A stretch of 22,804 nt of DNA from Candidatus Nanopelagicales bacterium (GTDB lineage: Bacteria > Actinomycetota > Actinomycetes > S36-B12), in contig JAURQC010000097.1 of the NCBI GenBank assembly GCA_030836325.1, positions 1-22,804 of the forward strand, given 5' to 3'. Shown here piece after piece: positions 7,220 through 14,754 of the stretch; position 1 is the stretch's first letter; each line of letters starts with the position of its first letter. Both the position numbers and the translations under genes were made by a program. A model generated the notes under the pieces. The model was not told the origin of the DNA. It worked only from the letters and a program-made list of their open reading frames with translations, and did not search any database.

Positions 7220-8545
7220 TCAACGCTTGAGAAGCATGTCCGCGACGAGGAACGCCAATTCCAGACTCTGCTCGCGGTTCAATCGCGGATCGCACGCGGT
7301 CTCGTACCGCTGATGCAGGTCGGCCTCGGCGACTCCACCGGTGCCACCCACGCACTCGGTGACGTCGTCACCGGTGAGCTCCACGTGGATACCTCCAGGG
7401 AAAGTACCCAACTGACGGTGCACCTCAAAATAGCCCTCAACCTCGTCGATGACGTCATCGAAAAGGCGAGTCTTGTGGCCGCTGGATGCTTCGCGGGTGT
7501 TGCCATGCATGGGATCGCACACCCACACCACCGGGATGCCACTGGCGTCGACCTTTTGGACGATGCTGGGGAGCACATCTCGGACGTTGCCCGCGCCCAT
7601 CCGGGTGATCAACGACAACCGACCGGGAATGCGATCAGGGTTCAGGATCTGTGCTGCTTCAACAATGTCATCCGGGGATGCAGTTGGGCCGACCTTCATC
7701 CCGATCGGGTTGCTGATGGTGGAGGCAAAGTGCACATGAGCACCGTCGAGTTGACGGGTCCGCTCACCGATCCACAGGAAGTGGCCCGAGACGTCGTACG
7801 GATTGCCGGTCCGCGAGTCGATACGGGTTAGTGCTCGCTCGTAGTCCATAGACAGTGCTTCATGAGCGGCATAGAACTCCACGCGCTCAAACTCAGCTGG
7901 ATCAGCACCACACGCCTGCATGAATGAAAGCGCACGATCAATGTGCTGGGCGAGCTCCTCGTAACGCTCACCGGCAGCGGAGTCTCGCACGAAGTCCTGA
8001 TTCCACGCATGGACCTGCCGTAGGTCGGCGTAGCCACCCTGAGTGAACGCTCGCACGAGATTGAGCGCACTACTCGACGCGTGGTACGCCTGAAGGAGCC
8101 GTTGCGGATCCGGACGCCGAGATTCGGAATCGAACGGCAGTGCGTTGACGGCATCGCCAAGATAGCTGGTGAGTTCGACACCATCGCGGTTCTCGATGGT
8201 CTTGCTTCGCGGCTTGAAGTACTGCCCGGCAAGCCGCCCCATCTTGACTACGGGTAGCGATGCCGCGTACGTCAAGACGACCGACATCTGCAAAACGGTC
8301 TTCAACCGAGCGCGGATGGACTCGGCCGTATTGGCTTCGAACGTCTCCGCGCAGTCACCTCCGGTGAGGACGAATGCCTCACCTCGAGATGCCTGGGCGA
8401 GACGTTCGGTCAGCAGGTCGCACTCACCGGCAAACACCAAGGGCGGAAGCGTGCGAAGCTCGGTGACGGCACGCTCAACCTCGGCAGCGTCCGGCCATGG
8501 CGGTTGCTGGACAGCGGGAAGATCCGGCCAGGTGATGGTGTTCAC
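7220..8545 (-). CDS. aroG: 3-deoxy-7-phosphoheptulonate synthase, class II (DAHP synthase)
   Basis: This 441-residue class II (plant/AroH-type) DAHP synthase condenses phosphoenolpyruvate and erythrose-4-phosphate, the first shikimate pathway step. Hallmarks include GGDCAETFE (about 62-70, with the metal-binding Cys65), KMGRLAGQYFKPRS (101-114), WIGERTRQLDGAHV, GPTASPDD, the DPMHGNT metal site and GGIHVELTGDDVTECVGG near the C-terminus. It is slightly shorter at the N-terminus than the M. tuberculosis enzyme (about 462 residues), so part of the N-terminal extension involved in aromatic amino acid feedback may differ. The start is GTG at 8545, with no Shine-Dalgarno but TACCCT 6 nt upstream. 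It follows pfkA by 20 nt and precedes the HNH gene. Proximity to a Ser/Thr kinase parallels pknL-aroG in mycobacteria. Confidence 0.96.
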   Translation of the reverse strand: MNTITWPDLPAVQQPPWPDAAEVERAVTELRTLPPLVFAGECDLLTERLAQASRGEAFVLTGGDCAETFEANTAESIRARLKTVLQMSVVLTYAASLPVVKMGRLAGQYFKPRSKTIENRDGVELTSYLGDAVNALPFDSESRRPDPQRLLQAYHASSSALNLVRAFTQGGYADLRQVHAWNQDFVRDSAAGERYEELAQHIDRALSFMQACGADPAEFERVEFYAAHEALSMDYERALTRIDSRTGNPYDVSGHFLWIGERTRQLDGAHVHFASTISNPIGMKVGPTASPDDIVEAAQILNPDRIPGRLSLITRMGAGNVRDVLPSIVQKVDASGIPVVWVCDPMHGNTREASSGHKTRLFDDVIDEVEGYFEVHRQLGTFPGGIHVELTGDDVTECVGGTGGVAEADLHQRYETACDPRLNREQSLELAFLVADMLLKR

Positions 8546-8551
8546 GGGGAA

Positions 8552-8557
8552 AGGGTA
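8552..8557 (-). promoter_or_regulatory. Putative leaderless -10 element for the DAHP synthase gene
   Basis: TACCCT reads on the minus strand 6 nt before the GTG start, and no Shine-Dalgarno is present. It sits in the 20-nt gap after pfkA, so aroG may have its own promoter as well as read-through. No clear -35 hexamer is visible inside the end of pfkA. Confidence 0.4.
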
Positions 8558-8565
8558 GGCGGGGC

Positions 8566-9591
8566 TCAGCCGAAGAAGGCCATGGCCTCTTCGTAGCGCT
8601 CAATCGGAACGGTCTTGAGTGTTCCCGTCGCTGCCTGCAGTGGTACACGAACAATGTCCGTTCCCTGCAGTGCAACCATGGTTCCCCACGCCTCGTCCTT
8701 GACCGCCTCGATGGCATTGAGTCCGAAGCGGGTCGCCAACACCCGATCAAACGGCGTGGGTGATCCACCGCGCTGGATATGTCCAAGCACGGTGGTGCGA
8801 GCCTCCTTGCCGGTGCGGGCCTCGATCTGCTGCGCCAGCCACTCACCGATACCGGACAACTTCACATGACCGAAGGCGTCCAGGGATGCGTCCTTGGTCA
8901 CCAGTTCACCGTCAGTCGGCAACGCTCCTTCGGCAACGCAGATGATCGGGGCGTAGTGTGAACGGAATCGTGATTCGACCCACTCGACCACCTGATCGAG
9001 ATCGAAGGGGACCTCGGGGATCAAGATCACGTTTGCGCCACCGGCCATTCCCGAGTGCAAGGCAATCCAGCCAGCGTGCCGTCCCATGACCTCGCAGATC
9101 AAGATCCTGTGGTGGGATTCCGCGGTGGTGTGCAAGCGGTCGATTGCCTCGGTCGCGACGGTGACTGCGGTGTCAAAACCAAAGGTGTAATCAGTTGCGC
9201 TGAGATCATTGTCGATGGTCTTCGGCACACCGACGGCTGGAACACCTGCCTCCGTTAGCGCCGTGGCTACGCCAAGGGTGTCCTCACCGCCGATTGCCAC
9301 GAGAGCGTCGATGCCCAGGGCCTTCATGTTGTCCTTGATCTGGTCGATGCCGCCGTCAACCTTGATCGGGTTGGTGCGCGATGAGCCGAGGATGGTGCCG
9401 CCACGCGGAAGGATGCCACGGACCTGCGGAATCCCCAGGTCCATAGTCAGGCCGTCGAGCGGACCCTTCCAGCCGTCTCGGAAGCCCACAAACTCATAGC
9501 CGTAATCGCTGACGCCGCGACGGACAACCGCTCGAATCACGGCATTCAAGCCTGGGCAGTCGCCGCCACCAGTGAGGACTCCAACGCGCAT
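8566..9591 (-). CDS. pfkA: 6-phosphofructokinase, predicted pyrophosphate-dependent (group III)
   Basis: This 341-residue phosphofructokinase acts on fructose 6-phosphate / fructose 1,6-bisphosphate. The motifs are GVLTGGGDCPGLNAVIRAVV at the N-terminus, the PRGGTILGSSR loop, the catalytic TIDND (125-129) and MGRHAGWIALHSG. The phosphoryl-donor positions carry Asp104 (GGED, 101-104) and Lys124 (GVPKTIDND). In E. coli ATP-PFK numbering both are Gly, and Asp plus Lys is the pattern of PPi-dependent enzymes such as that of Amycolatopsis, so reversible PPi-linked activity is predicted. The frame runs upstream to 9723, but ATG 9591 is chosen because GGAGGG lies 7 nt before it and the protein then starts at the first beta strand. 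It is divergent from glycerol kinase and upstream of aroG. Confidence 0.94.
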   Translation of the reverse strand: MRVGVLTGGGDCPGLNAVIRAVVRRGVSDYGYEFVGFRDGWKGPLDGLTMDLGIPQVRGILPRGGTILGSSRTNPIKVDGGIDQIKDNMKALGIDALVAIGGEDTLGVATALTEAGVPAVGVPKTIDNDLSATDYTFGFDTAVTVATEAIDRLHTTAESHHRILICEVMGRHAGWIALHSGMAGGANVILIPEVPFDLDQVVEWVESRFRSHYAPIICVAEGALPTDGELVTKDASLDAFGHVKLSGIGEWLAQQIEARTGKEARTTVLGHIQRGGSPTPFDRVLATRFGLNAIEAVKDEAWGTMVALQGTDIVRVPLQAATGTLKTVPIERYEEAMAFFG

Positions 9592-9598
9592 CGACATT

Positions 9599-9604
9599 CC
9601 CTCC
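9599..9604 (-). promoter_or_regulatory. Shine-Dalgarno that fixes the pfkA start
   Basis: GGAGGG reads on the minus strand with 7 nt to ATG 9591. The ATG two codons earlier is only 1 nt away from this site, so it is too close. This decides the start against the longer open frame that runs to 9723. Confidence 0.8.
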
Positions 9605-9631
9605 AGAATTTTGCAAACGCTGTCATGGGCA

Positions 9632-9685
9632 AACCTAGCGGATTCAGCGCCTGCGAATACGACAGGCGGATCGTCCGTCTCGGAC
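9632..9685. promoter_or_regulatory. Divergent pfkA-glpK control region with inverted repeats
   Basis: The 141-nt gap between the two starts holds a possible pfkA -10 (TAGGTT on -, at 9632-9637). It also has two inverted repeats: CGCCTG/CAGGCG with a 9-nt spacer (9648-9668) and GTCCG-TCT-CGGAC (9673-9685). They could be operator half-sites or RNA stems. No known operator consensus was recognised. Confidence 0.3.
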
Positions 9686-9732
9686 CGCACGGTCACCGCG
9701 TGCCGAGTGCCATTCCAGTGCACTATGAGTCC

Positions 9733-11253
9733 GTGAGTATCCAGTCTTCAGGGAACGAACTGATCCTGGCCATCGACGCCGGAACGACAGGGGTGACTGC
9801 ACTCGTGGTGGATCGCTCGGCTCGCGTGATCGCTACGGGATATCGGGAGTTCACCCAGCACTTCCCCGCCGACGACCAAGTCGAACATGACCTCGGTGAG
9901 ATTTGGACCGCCACTCTTGCGGCCACCGAGGAAGCTCTAGGCCACGTGGATCGGAACTCGATCGTTGCACTCGGCATCACAAATCAACGCGAAACCTGGT
10001 GTCTGTGGGACCGCGAGACCATGGGTTCACCACGTCGCGCCATCGTGTGGCAGGACCGAAGAACAGCCCCCATCTGCGACCGACTGCGAGCCGCTGGGCA
10101 CGAAGACCTCATAACGCAACGCACCGGCCTGCGACTGGACCCCTATTTCAGCGGGACCAAGGCAATGTGGATCCGAGAGAACGAGCCGCAGCACTGGGCG
10201 CATGTTGTCGACGGCCGGATGGCGATGGGCACAGTCGACTCGTACTTGATCGCTCGCATGACGCGTGGCCTCGAACACATCACCGACGCCACCAACGCCT
10301 CCCGGACGCTGTTCTTCGACATTCACCAAGGAGCCTGGAGCCCGGAGTTATGCGAGATCTTTGGTGTGCCGCTGGACGCATTACCGGAGGTCGTCTCGTC
10401 CTACGGGCCGGTGGCAGATACCGATCCAGCCGTCTTCTGCGGGCTGGAAGTACCCATCTCTGGCATCGCTGGTGACCAACAAGCTGCTCTTGCCGGGCAA
10501 GCCGGATTCGCAGCAGGTGCCGCGAAGTGCACCTACGGAACGGGTTCCTTCTTGCTCGTGCACACCGGAACTTCCGCTCGACCAAGCAGCAACGGGCTTC
10601 TCACCACCGTTGCGCTGCGGCACCCCAACGGCGCCTTGGACTACGCACTGGAGGGTGCGATTTTCGTGACCGGATCGGCAATTCAGTGGCTCCGGGACGG
10701 GCTGCAGATCATCGACGAGGCACCTGCCGTGGAGGATCTAGCTCGCAGTGTCGCTGATGCCGGCGGAGTGGTCTTCGTTCCCGCCCTGACCGGCCTCGGG
10801 GCGCCGGACTGGGACCCCCGGGCCCGAGGGTTGATCATCGGAATCACCCGCGGGACCACAGACGCGCACATCGCCCGCGCCACCTTGGAGGCCATCTGCT
10901 TCGAAGTCCGCGACGTCGTAGACCTGATGGCCGACGAGGGAGGGGTTCACCTCGATCGACTGGCAATCGATGGCGGTGCCGCAGCGAACGATCTGCTGTG
11001 TCAGATGCAGGCCGATCAATTGGGGATTCCCGTGGACCGCTCGGAGCAACTGCAAACCACGGGCCTAGGTGCCGCGTTCCTCGCAGGGTTGGGCATCGGC
11101 ATCTGGAAGGACCCCCAAGACCTGTCCAGCACTCGGCAGTCTTCAGGGATTTTCGATCCCCAGTGCTCACATGAGGATGCAAACGCCGACTATGCCCGCT
11201 GGCGACGCGCGGTCGATCGAAGCAAGGGCTGGATGGAGACGTCAGATTCCTGA
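9733..11253 (+). CDS. glpK: Glycerol kinase (FGGY family)
   Basis: This protein of about 506 residues (E. coli GlpK has 502) phosphorylates glycerol to sn-glycerol 3-phosphate with ATP. Motifs in order are DAGTTGVTALVVD (phosphate 1), GITNQRETWCLWD and VWQDRRT, GTVDSYLIARMT, GIAGDQQAALAGQ, CTYGTGSFLLVHTG, PALTGLGAPDWDPRARG, and the late TTGLGAAFLAGLGIGIW signature. The first motif has GTTGV where classical GlpK has GTTSSR, which is a minor divergence. The frame is open from 9625, but homologues begin about 10 residues before the first strand, so GTG 9733 is preferred; GTG 9718 is possible. No Shine-Dalgarno is seen. The gene diverges from pfkA and ends 21 nt from the convergent plsC-like gene. 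Its product feeds phospholipid synthesis, where that acyltransferase acts. Confidence 0.93.
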   Translation: MSIQSSGNELILAIDAGTTGVTALVVDRSARVIATGYREFTQHFPADDQVEHDLGEIWTATLAATEEALGHVDRNSIVALGITNQRETWCLWDRETMGSPRRAIVWQDRRTAPICDRLRAAGHEDLITQRTGLRLDPYFSGTKAMWIRENEPQHWAHVVDGRMAMGTVDSYLIARMTRGLEHITDATNASRTLFFDIHQGAWSPELCEIFGVPLDALPEVVSSYGPVADTDPAVFCGLEVPISGIAGDQQAALAGQAGFAAGAAKCTYGTGSFLLVHTGTSARPSSNGLLTTVALRHPNGALDYALEGAIFVTGSAIQWLRDGLQIIDEAPAVEDLARSVADAGGVVFVPALTGLGAPDWDPRARGLIIGITRGTTDAHIARATLEAICFEVRDVVDLMADEGGVHLDRLAIDGGAAANDLLCQMQADQLGIPVDRSEQLQTTGLGAAFLAGLGIGIWKDPQDLSSTRQSSGIFDPQCSHEDANADYARWRRAVDRSKGWMETSDS

Positions 11254-11274
11254 CGAGCGGCTAGCCGGGCCCAC

Positions 11275-12072
11275 TCAGACACGCGTCGTGGCGATGGCGT
11301 CCGCCACCACACCCTCAGCGATCAATTCCTTGGCTCGCGAGGCGTACATGTCCACGTACTCCTGACCCGACAGCGACATCAGTGCATACATCACCTCGTC
11401 TGTCACCGAGCGCAGGATGAATCGATCGTCTTCGAGCCCCTCGTAGCGGGAGAAGTCCAACGGTGCGCCGAACCGCACCCCCACCCTGCGCAGCCGCGGC
11501 CGCACGGTGCCCGGTGGCTGGATCTCGAAGGTGTTGATCATCGCCACCGGGATGATGGGCACCTGAGTTTCGAGAGCCATTCGGGCAAGGCCGGTCTTGC
11601 CCCGATACATCGTGCCGTTCGGCGATCGAGTTCCCTCCGGGTAGATGCCAAGCAGACGATCACCACGCAAAACACGCTCGCCGGTAAGGATGGCCGCCTC
11701 TGAAGCTCGGCCGCCGGATCGATCCACTGGGACCTGACCCACTCCCGTGAAGAACATCCGCGAGAACCATCCCTTGAGGCCCTTACCGGTGAAGTAATCG
11801 CTCTTGGCCAAGAAGGTGATGGGCCGCGGTGCAACAAGCGGTAGGAAGAACGAGTCGGAAAAAGACAGATGGTTGCTAGCCAAGATCGCCGACCCCTTGG
11901 TCGGCAGATGCTCGCTACCTTCCACCCACGGACGGAACAGGACTTTCAGCCACGGGCCGATGACGAAGTGCTTCAAGAACCAGTAGAGCAATCCAGGGCC
12001 GTCGGCCGAGCCCGAGTTCCCTGACGACGCACGCGCGCTCGTCAAGGTCCGTGAGTCGGAGGTGGTAGCCAT
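11275..12072 (-). CDS. plsC: 1-acyl-sn-glycerol-3-phosphate acyltransferase family protein (PlsC-like)
   Basis: This 265-residue acyltransferase probably makes phosphatidic acid by acylating lysophosphatidate at the membrane. The catalytic motif NHLSFSD (His68-x4-Asp73) and the acceptor-binding YPEGTRSP (Glu146-Gly-Thr-Arg149) are present, plus GVGQVPVDRSGGR and the VPIIPVAMI block IV. A hydrophobic and amphipathic stretch (about 27-50) precedes the catalytic core and may bind the membrane. The frame extends to 12150, but that part overlaps the divergent hydrolase gene, so ATG 12072 was chosen; TAGTGT lies 10 nt upstream. It corresponds to Rv2182c by position and family. Acyl donor and exact acceptor are not determined. 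Confidence 0.9.
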   Translation of the reverse strand: MATTSDSRTLTSARASSGNSGSADGPGLLYWFLKHFVIGPWLKVLFRPWVEGSEHLPTKGSAILASNHLSFSDSFFLPLVAPRPITFLAKSDYFTGKGLKGWFSRMFFTGVGQVPVDRSGGRASEAAILTGERVLRGDRLLGIYPEGTRSPNGTMYRGKTGLARMALETQVPIIPVAMINTFEIQPPGTVRPRLRRVGVRFGAPLDFSRYEGLEDDRFILRSVTDEVMYALMSLSGQEYVDMYASRAKELIAEGVVADAIATTRV

Positions 12073-12082
12073 GATGGGTGGC

Positions 12083-12088
12083 ACACTA
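12083..12088 (-). promoter_or_regulatory. Putative -10 element for the PlsC-like gene
   Basis: TAGTGT (TANNNT) reads on the minus strand 10 nt before ATG 12072 in the 44-nt divergent gap. A start site 6-7 nt later would give a leader of only about 3-4 nt. It lies within the 8-bp palindrome CACTAGTG region, and no -35 box was identified. Confidence 0.35.
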
Positions 12089-12116
12089 GTGGCCTCGACG
12101 CACCCGAGGAGCCCCG

Positions 12117-12866
12117 ATGCCCATACGTCCTGGCGCTGAAGCCTGGTCATTCGATGGAGACGACCGGGTAGGGGTTCTCCTGCTCCATGGGTTCACCGGG
12201 TCACCCGCGTCCATGCGCCCCTGGGGTGAGCAGTTGGCACGGCGGGGCTGGACGGTTCGCGTCCCCCGACTCCCCGGCCACGGCACCCGCTGGCAGGACA
12301 TGAACATCACCCGCTGGCACGACTGGTACTCCGAAGCTGATCGGAACCTTCGCGAACTCACCGCCCGCTGCGAGCGCGTATTCGTGTGCGGACTGTCCAT
12401 GGGTGGTGCGCTTACGTTACGACTGGCCGAAGAACATGGCGACGACATCGCCGGCATCGTTCTCGTCAACGCCGCGGTGCACACCGAGCGCCGCGACCGA
12501 CACCTGCTGCCCGTCGTCAAGCACCTCGTGGGCTCATTCCCCGGAATCAGCAACGACATCGCCAAGTCCGGTGCCGACGAAGTTGCCTACAACCGCACCC
12601 CGCTTAAGGCCGCACACTCGATGATGGAAATGTGGGGTGTGGTCAAGCAGGACATCGCACTCGTGCGCCAGCCGGTGCTGTTGTTCCGAAGCGCTCAGGA
12701 CAACGTTGTCGAAGCATCCAACGCTGAGTGGATCTTGACACACGTCGGATCGATGGACACCGAGGAAGTCGTTCTCGCCAATTCCTACCACGTAGCCACG
12801 CTCGACCACGACGCACCAATCATCGTCGATGGCAGCATCACCTTCATTGAGCGTTTAAGCGACTAA
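12117..12866 (+). CDS. Alpha/beta hydrolase, carboxylesterase / monoacylglycerol lipase type
   Basis: This 249-residue serine hydrolase is of the Est30/monoacylglycerol lipase kind. The oxyanion-hole segment LLLHGFTGSP (21-30), the nucleophile elbow CGLSMGG with Ser94, the acid Asp195 (RSAQDN) and the catalytic His225 (NSYHVATLD) form a complete triad at the expected spacing. There is no signal peptide or membrane helix, so it should be cytoplasmic. A strong Shine-Dalgarno (GAGGAG, 5 nt) supports ATG 12117. It diverges from the PlsC-like acyltransferase, and a role in lipid or ester turnover is plausible from this pairing. The natural substrate is unknown. Confidence 0.9.
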   Translation: MPIRPGAEAWSFDGDDRVGVLLLHGFTGSPASMRPWGEQLARRGWTVRVPRLPGHGTRWQDMNITRWHDWYSEADRNLRELTARCERVFVCGLSMGGALTLRLAEEHGDDIAGIVLVNAAVHTERRDRHLLPVVKHLVGSFPGISNDIAKSGADEVAYNRTPLKAAHSMMEMWGVVKQDIALVRQPVLLFRSAQDNVVEASNAEWILTHVGSMDTEEVVLANSYHVATLDHDAPIIVDGSITFIERLSD

Positions 12867-13028
12867 CCCCGAGTCAAAGCGGTCATAGATGTCGACCGTG
12901 GAGTGCGTTTGGTTCAGCGTGTAGAAGCGCCGCCTAGCAGAACCACCCTGAATCCGAGTACTTCAACGTCACCTGACAGGCTCGCGTCTGCTAAGCAGTG
13001 AGTTCCCGATCACCGGCAAAGGAGCGGC

Positions 13029-13412
13029 GTGGCCGACAACCCGCGTAATTGGCAGCCGCCGTTCGAGGACGACGACGAGTTCTGGCGTCGGTTCGAAGAC
13101 TCACTCAATCGCGCTCAGGGCAAGGATCCAAACGCTCAGGACACTCCCCCGCCCGCAGTTAAACCCGACGACGTATTCGTGCCACCCGAGCCACCGCCGC
13201 TGACCGCGCCACCGGATGCGATTGCTCGCGCAGCATGGCTAGCAGTGATAGCCGGACCGCTCCTTGCGGTTATCGGTTACATCTTTGGTTTCAGCACCTT
13301 CCTCGGAGGAATCGGAATCGGTGCGACCATCGTGGGCTTCATCGTGCTCGTTGCCCGCCGCGACCGACACATCCCTCCCGGGGAAGACCACGGAGACGGT
13401 GCCGTCGTCTGA
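13029..13412 (+). CDS. Small two-helix membrane protein of unknown function
   Basis: I do not assign a function to this 127-residue protein. The N-terminal half is acidic and Pro-rich (DDDEFWRRFEDSLNRA, then PPPAVKPDD and PPEPPPLTAPP). Two hydrophobic helices follow (about 67-88 and 92-109) with a short Gly-rich turn between them, and the tail is basic then acidic (ARRDRHIPPGEDHGDG). This fits a hairpin membrane protein with both ends in the cytoplasm. The GTG at 13029 is supported by AAAGGAG 4 nt upstream. Small proteins with the same Pro-rich head and two helices are common near glucokinase genes in actinobacteria, as I recall. It converges on the ROK gene with a 16-nt gap. The 162 nt upstream hold no recognised gene. 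Confidence 0.75.
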   Translation: MADNPRNWQPPFEDDDEFWRRFEDSLNRAQGKDPNAQDTPPPAVKPDDVFVPPEPPPLTAPPDAIARAAWLAVIAGPLLAVIGYIFGFSTFLGGIGIGATIVGFIVLVARRDRHIPPGEDHGDGAVV

Positions 13413-13428
13413 CGACTGCCGTAAGTGC

Positions 13429-14397
13429 CTAACGCCCGACCCGCGCTAGGTCCGCTGCACCGACGATTCCCGCGTCATTGCCTAACCTCGCCAGTAGCAA
13501 TCTCGGCTGAGGTCGGTTGTCCCCCCCGAACACCGAGTTACTTAACGTTCGTTGCGCGCTGACCAAGAGCAGATCGCCAGCATCGGAGACTCCTCCTCCG
13601 ATGACGAATGCATCGGGATCAACGACGGCTGTTAGATCGGCAAGGCCCCGTCCGAGCCATGTCCCCACATTGCTGAACGCCTCCATCGCGATCGGATCTC
13701 CGCGCTGAGCAGCAGCCGTTATGTGAGCACCCTGCACGCCTTCGGGGGTGCCGTCACCTAGCTCGAGCAAGATGACAGCTTCTGGACGTCGTTCTGCCGC
13801 TAACTCCCTGGCTTCTCGAACCAGCGCATTGCCGCTTGCGTACTGCTCCCAACAGCCGTTGCGACCGCACCCGCACAACCGGCCCCCCGGGACAGCGTTG
13901 AGATGGCCGATCTCCGCCGCGACTCCGTGGGCACCTCGCATCACCTGACCAGCGACGACGATTCCACCCCCGATCCCGGTGCCGACTGTCACCATGACGA
14001 CGTGTTGGAGACCAACTCCGGCACCGAATCGAGTTTCCGCCCAAGCAGCGGCGGCGCCGTCGTTCTCCACGACCACCGGCAACCCGGTCGCTGCTTCGAC
14101 GACAGCCCGCACCGGAACCTGCGACCACGCCAGGTTCGGTGCGAAGTAAACAAGAGATCGAGATTGGTCGACACCCCCGGCGACACCCACACCCACCCCG
14201 ACGATCGTTCCGTCGACCTCGGCCTGGAGTTCGTTAACGACCTCGCCCACTTCCGAGAGCACAGCTCCGGCGTCGTTCCTGGGCGTGGGACGTCGAGCGG
14301 TTCGCAAGATGGAGCCCTGAGCATCGACCACCCCTGCTGCGATTTTGGTGCCACCGATGTCCACTCCGATGGTGACGCCGGTTTCGGACGCGCTCAT
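13429..14397 (-). CDS. glk: ROK family glucokinase
   Basis: This 322-residue sugar kinase is close in length to Streptomyces GlkA (about 317). It phosphorylates glucose and, in streptomycetes, takes part in carbon catabolite repression. Motifs are GVDIGGTKIAAGVVD (phosphate 1, 11-25), VENDGAAAAWAE with the catalytic Asp113, VTVGTGIGGGIV (phosphate 2), and the ROK signature with AEIGHL (His165) and CGCGRNGC (Cys175, Cys177, Cys182), the structural zinc site. No N-terminal HTH domain is present, so it is a kinase and not a ROK repressor. The start at 14397 is close behind the upstream gene (9-nt gap). TAACCT overlaps that gene's stop, so transcription may be both polycistronic and independent. 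Glucose 6-phosphate feeds the PFK encoded 4 kb away. Confidence 0.93.
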   Translation of the reverse strand: MSASETGVTIGVDIGGTKIAAGVVDAQGSILRTARRPTPRNDAGAVLSEVGEVVNELQAEVDGTIVGVGVGVAGGVDQSRSLVYFAPNLAWSQVPVRAVVEAATGLPVVVENDGAAAAWAETRFGAGVGLQHVVMVTVGTGIGGGIVVAGQVMRGAHGVAAEIGHLNAVPGGRLCGCGRNGCWEQYASGNALVREARELAAERRPEAVILLELGDGTPEGVQGAHITAAAQRGDPIAMEAFSNVGTWLGRGLADLTAVVDPDAFVIGGGVSDAGDLLLVSAQRTLSNSVFGGDNRPQPRLLLARLGNDAGIVGAADLARVGR

Positions 14398-14403
14398 TGC
14401 CTC

Positions 14404-14409
14404 AGGTTA
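14404..14409 (-). promoter_or_regulatory. Possible -10 element for the ROK glucokinase gene
   Basis: TAACCT reads on the minus strand 6 nt before ATG 14397. Its TAA is also the stop codon of the preceding gene, so the match to TANNNT may be partly fortuitous. The GAGG after it lies too close to the ATG to be a good Shine-Dalgarno. Confidence 0.3.
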
Positions 14410-14754
14410 GGCCCGTCGAATCGGCAACCAGCGAACAGCCGGGAGGACATCCAGGTCAGGAGTCCGGGTAGCCGAGCCCAGGACGAGCAAGCCCTTGCAC
14501 ACCACACAGTCCGGATGGTTCGCAGGATCTTCGTGCGTTGCGTGCTCACTGGCCCCCGAGGATGCCCACCATTGCCCAGCTAGAGAACTCACCATGCCAA
14601 GCATCGAGGTCACATCCCACGATGTCCCGGCGCCACTGGTGTCTGACTTGCTTCCGGCGTCTTCGTCTTCTCCGGTGCCACCCGTCTCGCTGGACAACCA
14701 CCACGGCCGCCCGATGCCCTCGTCCATCGGTTCGCGGTCTTTCGAAGAGTCCAT
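14407..14754 (-). CDS. Small protein with a C-terminal His/Cys cluster, unknown function
   Basis: This is a 115-residue protein of unknown function. The first half is acidic, polar and probably disordered (EDEDAGSKSDTSGAG). A helix-like segment (MLGMVSSLAGQWWAS, about 51-65) leads into a compact metal-ligand pattern, H71-x2-H74-x5-H80-x2-C83-x2-C86, followed by a hydrophobic GLLVLG. This looks like a possible single-metal site, but ligation is inferred. ATG 14754 overlaps the TGA of the upstream ArsA-like gene (TGATG), and AGGAGG lies 10 nt upstream (7 nt before an in-frame GTG at 14757). Translation is therefore probably coupled. A small conserved protein lies between glucokinase and the ArsA-like gene in Streptomyces as well, as I recall, so it may be its counterpart. 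Confidence 0.72.
   Translation of the reverse strand: MDSSKDREPMDEGIGRPWWLSSETGGTGEDEDAGSKSDTSGAGTSWDVTSMLGMVSSLAGQWWASSGASEHATHEDPANHPDCVVCKGLLVLGSATRTPDLDVLPAVRWLPIRRA

Noticed and set aside
9592..9732. N-terminal extensions of both pfkA (to 9723) and glpK (from 9625)
   Set aside because: They would make the two genes overlap, lack family similarity, and pfkA has a clear GGAGGG site for ATG 9591. The region is better explained as a divergent control region.
12910..12945. Inverted repeat TGGTTC/GAACCA in the gap after the hydrolase gene
   Set aside because: The arms are 6 bp with a loop of about 24 nt and no U-rich tail, so it is a weak stem that may be chance. It is not called as a terminator or operator.
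13429..14397. ROK-family transcriptional repressor
   Set aside because: There is no N-terminal helix-turn-helix. The protein begins at the kinase phosphate-binding loop and keeps the catalytic Asp113 and zinc Cys residues, so it is a sugar kinase.
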